A DNA stretch of 64,000 nt. Origin: Ganoderma boninense (taxonomy: Eukaryota > Basidiomycota > Agaricomycetes > Polyporales > Polyporaceae). Below, piece after piece: positions 46,665-56,360 of the stretch. Both the position numbers and the translations under genes were made by a program. Where the stretch lies: NCBI GenBank assembly GCA_002900995.3, contig CM035306.1, forward strand, positions 2,046,001 through 2,110,000, written 5' to 3'. Each line of letters opens with the position of its first letter. Position 1 is the stretch's first letter. The notes below the pieces were generated by a model, which ran no database searches, was not told the origin of the DNA, and saw only the letters and a list, made by a program, of their open reading frames with translations.

Positions 46665-47781
46665 CTACAGTAACACAAGCTGGATTGTCCCTTGCTTCAA
46701 GCCGCTCAAGACCTTGGGTGCACCAAGCACTGTCCTGAAAACCTCGTCCCGAGTCTCCGGAATGTCCAACAACGAACGTTTCTTGATGTCTCGATATGAG
46801 ACGTCCAGGATGATGTGAGTAAGAGCCGACGTGGAAAGAGCATCTACGCCAGACGTCAGCACACCGTGGACAGTCAGTGGTGAGGCAGAACGTCACAACT
46901 GACCGGTGTTGCACAATAATTTGCCTAACCGCCCCGGGGTACCCACTGCAGCCGCAATCTTCGTCCTCTTCAGGTACGCGACATGCTCCTCAAGCTTGAA
47001 ATGCTTCGCGAACAATTTCGCGATGTCACCGCCTTTCTCCCCCCGAAGACGTTTATCCTTGAGCACTCTGGTGACATCCGCCACCCGAAGGGCTGCTCCA
47101 GCAACGAAAAGAAGTGTCGGTGCCCCATTGTTCTTTGGTCGTTGGCCCATACGCGTACGAAGGGTGGGGAGCACTGGGCAGAGTTTCTTAAACAAGACGC
47201 AAACGGAGAGAAGGAACACTACGCACTCTTGGTGATGAAATCCACCGATTGGTCCAAGTTCCTCGAGCCCTCCCATGCGCTCGTGTCCGCTATGGAACTC
47301 TCTATCTATGCGGTCAACATTCAGAACACACTTGGATAAGACATATTTCTGCACTCACCGGGTATTTGAACGTCGGCAAGCTCGATACCAGACAGTTTAG
47401 AGAAAGTCTTTGCTTGCATTGAGGTGATATAGTCTGCAAGCAGGACAGGAGGCTGTGCGGACACTGAAGGTGGCTCTACAGGTTCTACAGTTTCCGCCAA
47501 CTTCTGCTTCTAAAGCACAGCACCAGATGAGATGACGAAAGTATGGTGCAGAAATTCAGGAGACGCACCTTTGCCTTGCGCTGCTTCTCCTTCGCTCTAC
47601 GCTTCCGCTTCTTCTCTGCAGCGGCTGTATCCTTAGTTTGGTCTGGTTGTCCAGCACCACCGTCTTCGTCCGCGCTGAGTAGCTCTCCGAAATCCTCAGT
47701 CTCAAGAAGATCCTCCTCCTCGGATATGGCCACGAGGTCGTCGGGAACGAAGTCATCCTCAAGGTCGTCACCGTGCTGCAT
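46665..47781 (-). CDS. CMS1: CMS1-like ribosome biogenesis factor
   Basis: Cms1 belongs to the 90S pre-ribosome and has a degenerate DEAD-helicase-like fold. The start is MQHGDDLEDDFVPDDLVAIS with an acidic stretch. A Lys-rich segment (KKRKRRAKEKQRKAK) follows and then KQKLAETVEPVEPPSVSAQ, DYITSMQAKTFSKLSGIELA and, after introns, TSAWEGSRNLDQSVDFITK. The helicase-like core shows APTLLFVAGAALRVADVTR, GDIAKLFAKHFKLEEHVAYL, AAAVGTPGRLGKLL and THIILDVSYRDIKKRSLLDI. The end is KQGTIQLVLL. At one point an intron of only about 40 bp must be assumed to join FITKK to LCPVLPTLR. The N-terminal acidic region and the lack of a DEAD box are as expected for this family. Confidence 0.9.
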
Positions 47782-48439
47782 GGTGACAGATCTGGAGGCG
47801 TTGAGGTCCTGGTGAGGGGCCAAGCTGCCAGTTGAGAGTGTGGAAGAAGACGAGCCTGGAGGTCGAAGGACTTGCGGACAAACAGAATGAAATGACCGAA
47901 GCCTGCAGCACCACGCGTATCGGGAGCGGCCCGCTAACACCGCACCAATCGCATGACTCCGCTTCCAGTTCGCCGCTGGCACCGTTCAAATTGCTGCTGT
48001 GATTCACCGTCTCTCTCTCTCTCCTTACCCAAACGACTCCCGATGCAGTCCAAGAGCTAGTCCAGGCCGAACGGTCAACCACGATACACACAGGCTCGCG
48101 GCCGTTTCAACCTTGAAAATACTTAATGACTCGAAGAGCTCTATTGCCAGTGGCCAATACAACGACCTGGCGTTTTCTCGCTGTTCGCCCTAAGTAAATT
48201 TACTGCATCCCCTTGAGTTTTCCCTTGCTCACCAAGGCCTTCACGGCCGGTCTGACAAACGAGTCTGGATCATTTTGAGACCCGTAGTGAGCCCAACTCG
48301 CATCCGTCTAATTTTACTTGGACCCACCTGGCAGCAAGCATATCAAACTTGAACGATCTGTTCCAATTTACCCGACAGGCCTGGCAGAGTACTAGTCAAT
48401 CCTCCGGTCGAGGTCAATACTCAACCTGTACCCTTTGTA
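47782..48439. other. Intergenic region with a CT-rich tract
   Basis: It covers the CMS1 promoter side. A CT-rich run (GTCTCTCTCTCTCTC) lies at about 48007-48021, as is common in fungal promoters. No gene is seen between here and the inverted-repeat element. Confidence 0.4.
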
Positions 48440-48475
48440 CACCGCTAGACATTGGGCGGGTGGAATTCAGGTGGA
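48440..48475. repeat. Left terminal inverted repeat
   Basis: It matches the reverse complement of 48996-49031 at 33 of 36 positions, with mismatches at positions 9, 14 and 15. Confidence 0.8.
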
Positions 48476-48995
48476 GGGCAGCACATGTGGAAAACGATGG
48501 AATAGCCAGGTTGCCGCCATCCGCCGGTGACCTGGATTCCAGCGGCTGAGGTTCCGGCTGAAATCCAGCTGGCGGGAATCCTGACGCCAGCGAATTGATC
48601 TCTGGACCGTAGAGCGCCGGTGGATTCTCCCCGAGCTGCTGCTGGGCAGGCTTACTTGGTGCTCCCACGTCTTGCTGAGTCCAAACGCTCCCTCAGACGC
48701 CGTTGATGTCTTTTTCCCTCTTGTCCTCTCCGTTTCCAATCCCTCGCTATTCACTTGTAATGGAATCAAAAATTCGCGTTGAGCCGCACCCGTGGCTCGC
48801 GAGGCCCTGTACACCAGGGTGCGAATGGAATGAGATGTCTCGACTCGAACATTTACGGGCGCCTGAAAGCGCGACCTTCCTCTTATAGACTAGGCAGCCC
48901 TCATGCGATATTCACAGGGAGAAAATGTGGATGCCAGCCTGACCGGCAGCCGGTGGTTTCCAGGTGGTGTGCCATGAATTTTCACCGGCGCGCGG

Positions 48996-49031
48996 TCCAC
49001 CTGAATTCCACCCGCCGGATGTTTAGCGGTG
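48996..49031. repeat. Right terminal inverted repeat
   Basis: It is the mirror of the left repeat and is followed by TA outside the element. Confidence 0.8.
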
Positions 49032-49878
49032 TAGTGGATGCGGTCGCGGTTTTCTGCTCTTACTTAATCTTGTGATGATAAGCCAGGCCTAATCATGCAC
49101 CTGCACAGGTTTCGATTCGAATGCCGGCGTGTCATCTGTTCCGAGGCTATGTCACTACATGTCGCATAAGTGCAGCAGCATCAAGTTGACTCCGGGAATC
49201 AGGGACATCTTAGGCCAGACCAGCCCTGAGCCGACCCGGATTTTCAGGAGGAATGCTTTGAACCAAGCTTCATAGCCTCTTGTGGCTATGCTCGCCGATG
49301 CACCTTCGAGGCACATTTCCGAAGGCTGAGGACTCAGACATCAGCGCCCAGGTAGCCCCAGCCCGTCGGCAGTTCGTGACCATCGTGCTCAAACAGTACC
49401 GCATGAGATCCTTTCGCTGTCGAACGACATTGGACCCCATCTAGAAAAGCCCAACGTTTTCCACCCGCTTTCTATCTGTTAGCCTTTCGACTAGCACTAT
49501 GGTGGAACGCAACGTTTGCAAGACCCAAGTTTGATGACCTTCTCGTGCCTCTGACCAACCTCCGACACCGGCCAAACACTGACAGTCATGCAGCCATAAG
49601 CTGAGCCACGCAGAGCGATGCAGATGGTGCCACATGCCCTTGTCCGCCTCAAGGAGACTTACCGCTGCACGGCCCCGCTTACTTGTGACACATACCAAAG
49701 CAGACCAAAGCCTTGATGCAAGATGCCCGGATCAGACCGCAGACATGGAATGTGGCGCTCAAGAACGGGTATAAGAGCGTCGAGCGCGACCCTCTGTATT
49801 CTTCGGACCACTCCTTCAGTTTCACTCCCACATCTCTTCCTTTTTTTCAACTTCTTTTCAACGCCCTGGTTGGCAGTT
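49032..49878. other. Promoter region of the thaumatin-like gene
   Basis: The 0.85-kb stretch upstream of the thaumatin-like gene contains no supported gene. C/T-rich tracts lie in the last 100 bases before the start (about 49800-49865). Confidence 0.4.
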
Positions 49879-50660
49879 ATGAAGGTTCTTGCTTACGTCG
49901 CTCTTTTTGGTTACGCCGCCGCCTCCGCCTCCGCCTTCACGATCAAGTTCCACAACAAGTGCAAGTTCAGTACGTCGATCTCCCTTCGTGCTCAGACGTG
50001 TATCAGGGTTCTAACATCGCCAATCCCTGTTCCCCGACGATCAGCTGTGTGGCCCGCTGTTGGCAAGGCTCCCAATGGGCACCCTGATAAGTCCGTCTCG
50101 TTCGGGCACAAGCTTACCCCTGGCCAAACCGTCAGCTTCAAGGTCGACGATAAGGCTCTTGTGAGCGATCTAACAATCGTCCCGGGTTCTTTTTCGCTCA
50201 TATTTGGGACCATTAGGGCATCCGGGCATGGGGTCGCACTGGTTGCAACTCCCAAGGCGCTAACTGCAAGACCGGTGCATGCAAGGGGGGTCTGGTCTGT
50301 ACCGATGCTGGCATCACCTCTGGTGTGCTCCTCTCGGAGTACGGGTTCGGCGACTTTGGCAACTTCGGTGGCCAGCGCACTGCTTGGGACCTCTCTCGCG
50401 TCGACGCATGTGAGTGCTGCTGGCCATGTTTCTCTCGGCCGCCGCTGTGATGTATGATGTGCCTGGAGCGCTGACGCTGATGATGATCATCGTCCGTAGC
50501 GATCAACATCGACACGGCACTCTCCTCGTCCGACGGCCAGGTCGTCACCTGCCGAAAGTCGAACTGCCCCGCGAAGGAGGCGTACAACAACCCGACCGAT
50601 TACGCCGCCGACCGCAACTCCGCGCTCGGTCAGACCTTCACCCACACCTTCTGTCCTTGA
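49879..50660 (+). CDS. Secreted thaumatin-like protein
   Basis: Small thaumatin-like proteins are secreted, Cys-rich beta-proteins, many with activity on beta-glucans; they are common in fungal fruiting bodies. The start gives the signal peptide MKVLAYVALFGYAAASASAF, followed by TIKFHNKCKF. After an intron comes VWPAVGKAPNGHPDKSVSFG and, after a second, GIRAWGRTGCNSQGANC, then GACKGGLVCTDAGITSGVLL, SEYGFGDFGNFGGQRTAWDL and, after a third, VVTCRKSNCPAKEAYNNPTD with QTFTHTFCP at the end. The Cys pattern and the final FCP fit the short thaumatin-like form. Three introns have GT..AG ends. It is convergent with the WD40 gene. Confidence 0.93.
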
Positions 50661-51033
50661 GATCTTTCGTGTTCAAGTTGGATGGGCATATGATATCACG
50701 CTATCTAGTAATACCTCTAATTGCACGAAATTTCGAGGGACCGTGTTCCAAGTCGTTCATACTTGGGCGTTGATAGATTTTCCGTGCGTAGATTGATGAT
50801 CGCTGGTTGTACGACAAGCTGCCGCCCACACTGCCACAGGGTCTTCATAGGTAAGTTCATTGTGACGGTGTGCCTGATCGACATGGTCGTCCCACGGCAA
50901 TCACCTGTAAGGTTTCCCTTCAACAAGTTCAAGATACCATTCATGCTAATCAAGAAAGAACAACTTGAGGGACAAGTGAGACATATGGTTACGATTGTAT
51001 GTTCTCGCCGCCATGCTATAAGTACAACGGCAA
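50661..51033. other. Convergent intergenic region
   Basis: It contains the 3' regions of the thaumatin-like and WD40 genes. No gene or repeat is recognised. Confidence 0.5.
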
Positions 51034-52344
51034 TCATGCAGAGCGCATGAGTTGGGCGAAGCGACGAATGCATATACCACCATCTTCTTCTGCTGATGAT
51101 AGGAGGGTACCGTCGGGAGAGAATTTAACGTGTTCAACAGAGCTTCCATGGCCAGACAATACTGCAGCACACGATCCATCGGCAGCCCTCCACAGGCGTA
51201 CCGTCATATCTCTCGAGCCCGACGCGATATACTTCCCACAAGGGGAGATGCACGCTGTCAAGACCTCTCCGGCATGTCCCACCAGCGATACGCGTAGGGT
51301 ATTGCTGGAAACATTCCAAACGTTCACGATGGGACTGTTAAGCGATAGCGACAACCCCAGCTTCTCATCCGCTGAGAAGGCGACAGTCTTCAGTAGCCTA
51401 TCCTGGCTCTTCCATGTTGCCCGCTCCTCTTCCGCATCCACGTCCCAAATGTGCACGCTGGTGCGAGACAACGTAGCGAAGGCGCCCTTCGGATGGAAGG
51501 AAAAACACTGGAATCCCCCGGTCCAAGCTGGCCCCAAAATTGGTTTAATGTACATGAGGGGGTGCGCTGATACGCGATCCCAGATACAGTACCGGTCGTC
51601 CTCCCCGTAGGAAGCAAGCCAACGACCATCTGGCGAGAACTGCGTGATGCGTGTGGCCCGAGCATGGGCGTGTTCAATTGGGTGAAGCAGCTGGGATGAC
51701 AGTGCATCCCATAGACATATGGCGCCCTCCACGGATCCGGACGCGATGGTCGCACCGCCTGGAGACCACGCACATGTCGAAACAAGATTGGCGTGCCCCT
51801 TGAGGCTTGTCGGCTGGTGGGGACCGTAGGGTTGACTGGAGCTGATGTATCCAATAGTGAGCATTTCGTCCCCACCTCCAAATATGAAGTGTTGGCTATC
51901 GGGGGAGATTGCGATGCAGGAGACCTCGGAACTGGACGACAACCATTGATGAATTATCTTCCCACTACTGGAGTCCCAGATAATAATAGTACGGTCTACA
52001 GAAGCCGTGAGGACCCAAAGGCCGTTGAGCAGAGCGGACACCCGATCATCGTGGCCGACATGGCTGCCTAAAATAAATACCAAACATGAGCTTTACCGCG
52101 GTCAACGTCGAAGTCCGAGGGCGGATCATTATGACTTACGAGTAGCTGCTTCGATCTTGACTTCCCCGCGCTCGCCTACAGTCGGAATTTGTCGTCCGAT
52201 CTCTCTGGTCCGGAATGATACCCTGTCCATGTTGATTAGTTTTCCGACACGCCACCATATAGCCGGTTGGGAGAAATTCAGCAACTTGCGCTCAAGCTCG
52301 GCGCACCGCCAGATGTACGTACTCGTGTTGACCAAGCCTCCCAC
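51034..52344 (-). CDS. WD40-repeat protein
   Basis: A large exon (51034-52070 or so) codes for about seven WD40 repeats, with typical ends TIIIWDSSS, AICLWDALS, CIWDRVS, VHIWDVDAE, NVWNVSS and TVRLWRAADG. The propeller includes HVKFSPDGTLLSSAEEDGG near the end. Upstream, an exon holds REIGRQIPTVGERGEVKIEA, joined to SHVGHDDRVSALLNG by an intron with GTAAGT..TTTTAG ends. The start at 52344 is uncertain: the N-terminal part may be longer or spliced (a GTACGT donor occurs near 52320). The number of repeats fits a single propeller. No enzyme domain is seen, and no function can be assigned. Confidence 0.72.
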
Positions 52345-52688
52345 AGCTCTCTACAACAGAGTTAAAAATATCACCACTATCACCACCTTCAAGCTCGTTG
52401 ATCTGACGTGAGTTAGAACTTTGGTCACGTAGTCGCCCGCGATTCGCAGAAGGTCTACACCAGATACCAATTGTTTTAAGCGTGAATTTCAGGTTCCCGA
52501 ATGGAAGTTGAATTACAGCAGACGAACCGTCCGAGCATGCCACTCAGTAATCAAGCTTTCTGATGTGGGGTGCGACAAGTCGAGCAGGAGCAGGAGTACG
52601 TCGTGAGAGTACATGGAGTCGGCCTCGCTGTAAAACTAAAGGCAAACAGTCGTCACAAATAAATCACGATTCACGAAAAGGCGGCGTT
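52345..52688. other. Short stretch between WD40 and F-box genes
   Basis: It probably includes upstream exons or the promoter of the WD40 gene on the minus strand and the 3' region of the F-box gene. Confidence 0.3.
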
Positions 52689-53234
52689 TCACGAGCACTC
52701 ACGATAAGTGTGCGCAGATGGAATCATTTTAGTATACGAAGTTTGGCCGCGTTTAGATGTTGTATGTTTCATTTTGCGTGGACCGACACTCTGATGCAGG
52801 TTAGGTGCTGGAGACAAGAGATTCGTTTCGAAGGTTATGGAGTTGAAAGTGAGTCTCCGAATGTTGTTTCCAAAGTGAAAGCAGGTCAGAGTAGAGACAC
52901 GGATAGGGACGGCTGGTTGAAGCCATTGTTGCGAGGCGTGCTTGGTACATTGAACAAGATTGGGGAGGATGTGGAGAAGTGGAACGGGTGCAAAATCGCG
53001 AGGACATATGGCGATCGAATGAACAAGAGGTTTGAGGTTGGGATTGGCTTCGAAGATATCACAAAAGAGGAAGCACTGAATCCTGCTGATGAGTTCGACG
53101 CGAGAGATGAGACGGTAGAGACTGTGAGGACGAAGGTTCCGGCATGTGGCAGATAAACTGCAAAGCGTATGGGGATGGTCCCAAGACTGGTCGACGACTG
53201 TCTCGATGACCTCTATTGGAAGTCTAGGAGCCAT
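52689..53234 (-). CDS. F-box protein, short form
   Basis: The protein starts MAPRLPIEVIETVVDQSW, then HPHTLCSLSATCRNLRPHSL and YRLISRVELISR, a typical basidiomycete F-box that would bind Skp1 and recruit an SCF ubiquitin ligase. It continues with IFEANPNLKPLVHSIAICPR, FAPVPLLHILPNLVQ and RVSTLTCFHFGNNIRRLTFN. After LLSPAPNLHQ the sequence becomes low in similarity to the usual family, and it stops at 181 residues, where the related proteins have another 200-300 residues of leucine-rich repeats. So it is probably truncated, or the C-terminal exons were not recognised. It is divergent from the nuclease gene. Confidence 0.7.
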   Translation of the reverse strand: MAPRLPIEVIETVVDQSWDHPHTLCSLSATCRNLRPHSLYRLISRVELISRIQCFLFCDIFEANPNLKPLVHSIAICPRDFAPVPLLHILPNLVQCTKHASQQWLQPAVPIRVSTLTCFHFGNNIRRLTFNSITFETNLLSPAPNLHQSVGPRKMKHTTSKRGQTSYTKMIPSAHTYRECS

Positions 53235-53658
53235 GACAACAAACTCAGCGCCAGGCAATTCTGCAATCGGAGTACGCACTGCGGCGTGGTGGTCGACCGT
53301 CTGGCAAGTCGCGGTTGTGCTGAGGACGATATGCTGAGGACGAGGAGCTCCGAGCGAGAGCGAGAGTAGCCGCTTGAGCGAGAGGGCCACGTGGAATGGA
53401 CGCCAGTGACCGTGTACGAATCGCAGGCTGCAACTGGGCTGCTGCAACAGTTTCTACTCAACCCGAAGCCTCGACCACTTTCCTCCAGGCTTCAGATGAT
53501 GCCATATCGCTGGCTAGCATACCCAAGGCCCTGCGAGCGACAATGAGAATCAGGGTTGTACCTTGTCGTGCATCGCGCCCTCCGCTGCGGACCCCGAGAA
53601 CCGGCGTGGCTAGGCTCTGGGAGTCGGACTGTCCTGCTTCTTGCTTTGCTCCTCCTCC
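53235..53658. other. Divergent promoter region, F-box / ERI1-like nuclease
   Basis: This 0.4-kb stretch lies between the two divergent starts. No TATA box close to either ATG is convincing. Confidence 0.4.
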
Positions 53659-55561
53659 ATGTTCCGCATGACACGGCTCCCGCTCCCGCTCGACGACGCT
53701 CTTGCTTTCATTGCGCAGCATGCCGTCGCTCTCGCCCTCGCCCTTCTCTTTGCATTCCTCCCCTTGCTTATCATTCTTAGCCGGCGGCTTTACACACACC
53801 CACACTCGTGCGAAGGCGGCACTGTTCCCGACACATCGATATCCTCTTTACGTCGCAAACGCCGTAAAGCGCGTACCCAGCTATCTTCTTCCAGCATACC
53901 TCGTGGCGAACACTCACAGGTCCTGAAGGAGCTCCAACCATTGGAGGATTTCGACTCTGAGACGGACCAACACCAGCACAGAGACAAGATGGCAAAACGC
54001 ACCAAGCAGCCTTATGAAGCGTTCCTTGTCTTAGACGTCGAAGGGACTTGCGTCCAGGGATCAGGCTTTGGTTACCCAAATGAGATTATTGTACGTACTA
54101 CATCCACGTCCTGGCCACACGTTCGTGTTAACCGTATGTCTATCTTGTCGCTTTGACCCACAGGAGTGGCCCATCTGCCTGCTACGGTGGAAGGACAGGG
54201 AGATGAAAGGAAACGCACAGGAACTGGAGATAGTGGCCGAATTCCGGAGCTACGTCCGACCCACATGGCGCCCTCAACTCTCAGACTTCTGTCGGACTCT
54301 AACAGGTATCACCCAGGTCAGTATGTTGTGTCCGGAAATCTCTGTCTTGGGGCCCGGTAGTCCAGAATGGGCGCGGTAAGATAATTCTGGAGTGGCGGAG
54401 TTCCACGAACATGTGTCGCGGCCGCTTGCAGAGAACCGCCCCAAAAGTTCCTTTCCTCGCCATCCAATGGTGTGCACGATGCCGAGGTTGCTGTTGCACC
54501 GTTGCCGTTGTAGGGCGGAGGAACGGTCTGATAGCTTTGGAGTCGCACGTGTCTTTCAATTTGTAGAGGACGGAGCTTCCGGCCATTTCGCGTCGGCAGA
54601 TTAATGCGGTTGTATTGGAATCTCAATGAATTCACCTGGTCTCCGAGTCCGGAAAAGCCTACCCAACACTCCTCCAGAAGCGCGAGTTAGCTTCGGGGAG
54701 TCCATTCGCCGTTGTGTGCCTGTATTCTGCAGTGAATAGATTATCGGCCACGATGACTTCTAACACCTCGCTCACATGTGTTGCAGGCACAAGTGGACTC
54801 CGCGCCCACGTTCTCTGAGGTCCTTCAAGACTTCCGAAGGTTTCTGGAGAAACACAAGCTCCTCGACGCCGCAGGGCATCGCCTGCAGCGCTTTTGCTTC
54901 TGCTCTGACGGCCCATACGACATTCGAGACTTCGTTGTGAAGCAATGTTTCATCTCTAAGGTGCGTCAGGCCTTGTAAGTACCGGGGCATCTGAGCTCCA
55001 TGCTGACTGAGTGTGGCGCATGGTGGTGACCGCACAGATACCTGTCCCGACCTGGCTTACTTGGGACGTCATGGACGTGCGGCGCGTGGTCGGAGCATGG
55101 CACGACACGTCCACAACATCAGGCGCAGCCGAACGGCGGCAGGTAAGTCGGGGCTCTCTGACCACTTCCTGAGAAAGCATGCAAACTGCGAGCTCACCGC
55201 CACCGCCACCGCCACTGCATGCAGGCGCAGGCTGGTGTACTCCCGCTGCCGAAGAGGGTCTCATTCTCCATCTCCCGCCAGCTGCACGCGCTCGGCTTGG
55301 AGCCCTTCGAAGGGCGGCAGCACAGCGGAATCGACGTGAGTCAAAAGCCTGCCAGCAGTCCTTGCTTATCGCCACGTTTTCATGCTAACGCGCGTCGCCT
55401 CATGGGCATGCGAACCGTAGGATGCACGGAACATTTGCAGGCTACTGATCGAGCTCGCGCGAAGGGGGTGGCGACTCGAGCCCAACACCCGCATCAACCC
55501 CAATCGGCGGTGGCCCTGGATGGGCAAGCGTGGAAAGGTCCTTGAGGAATATTATTCATGA
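53659..55561 (+). CDS. ERI1-type 3'-5' exoribonuclease with an N-terminal membrane anchor
   Basis: DEDDh exonucleases of the ERI1 type trim 3' ends of histone mRNA stems, small RNAs and 5.8S rRNA. After MFRMTRLPLPLDD a hydrophobic helix (AVALALALLFAFLPLLIILS) is followed by a basic stretch and by the nuclease core FLVLDVEGTC with the first acidic residues, FGYPNEIIEWPICLLRWKD, FVRP-type segment, RFCFCSDGPYDIRDFVVKQC and GIDDARNICRLLIELARRG with the last acidic residue. Introns are short except 54316-54786 (471 bp). The C-terminus is RRWPWMGKRGKVLEEYYS. An alternative start is MAKRTKQPYEAF at 53991, which would remove the membrane helix, so the localisation depends on which start is used. The frame between the two is open and in phase. 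Confidence 0.83.
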
Positions 55562-56360
55562 ATGCGGGCTCTGGTCCCCTTCAGAAGGCATGGCTACACC
55601 CCAGCGTGTGCCCGCCGGCCTCAGACTGGGACTAGGCGGTCAACGTGCATTGTCGCATTGTGACGGGAAGATGGATGCGGGTCCTGTTGTACGATACTGA
55701 CGATGAGATGTTCGATATAGCACAGTATGCCAAGCCTGTAGTCCTGGCCATTTCGCCCCGTCGCCGGTTGTCTCCACCAAACATCCCAGGGACAGGCTCG
55801 GCACCTGCGAGGACCGTGTCCGGTGTGAGACGGCGTGTCCAACTGGGGCTATGTTCCGACAGGGTGTGCCAGCACCCCAGAACATAACTTAGCGCGGGTT
55901 GCAGTCCTATGTACACGCAATTTGTACCTTTTTGCGTCGTACCGTTCGCGCAAGCAATGCGCCCGGCTTACATCAGGCGCTGGCACTGTCGTCTGCACTC
56001 CAGTGGCGACGTCCCCACTCCCGAGTGCCACGGAGATTTGAAAAGAACTTAACTCTATTGCGTTCGAATAAGATTAAACAGGATATGTGAGATGGAGATG
56101 GAGTGTTGAGGACAATGCGATGGTAAAGCAGAAAAGGGCCCAGCGCCCAACCAGGGTTCTTCGTCGTGTATTATCATCAGTGCTCGGCCCAGATGCGATG
56201 GCTAAGGTGTTCGAGATGATCACTGTGGAAAACGAGACCCGTCAGGTTCCCGCGATTACTGCAAGTGACCGGGAGAATGCTCACGAAGTCCCAAAGCGTA
56301 CCGAAGCACGGGATACCAGCTTCCTTGCATCCCTGTCAAGCGAAGCGGAATGAGTAAGGG
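55562..56360. other. Convergent intergenic region
   Basis: The region lies between the nuclease stop and the TmpA-like stop. A plus-strand frame at 56087-56353 has an ordinary protein-like start but no recognisable domain, and it overlaps the 3' region of the next gene. It is not called. Confidence 0.4.

Larger units (their letters stand above)
48440..49031. mobile_element. 592-bp terminal inverted-repeat element (MITE-like)
   Basis: The ends are inverted repeats of 36 bases (48440-48475 and 48996-49031), of which 33 match: both begin CACCGCTA and contain GGCGGGTGGAATTCAGGTGG. TA lies directly outside both ends, consistent with a TA target duplication. The interior has several copies of a CCGGTGG-type motif in both orientations (near 48519, 48616 and 48948) but no transposase gene, so it is non-autonomous. 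The subterminal-repeat-rich pattern recalls KDZ/Zisupton-type or Tc1/mariner-derived elements of basidiomycetes, but I cannot name the superfamily. It interrupts no coding frame. Confidence 0.75.

Noticed and set aside
48007..48021. CT microsatellite near the CMS1 promoter
   Set aside because: Short and common in fungal promoters; not notable on its own.
56087..56353. Plus-strand frame of 88 residues before the TmpA-like stop
   Set aside because: Unrecognised, overlaps another gene's 3' region, and lacks promoter or splice support.
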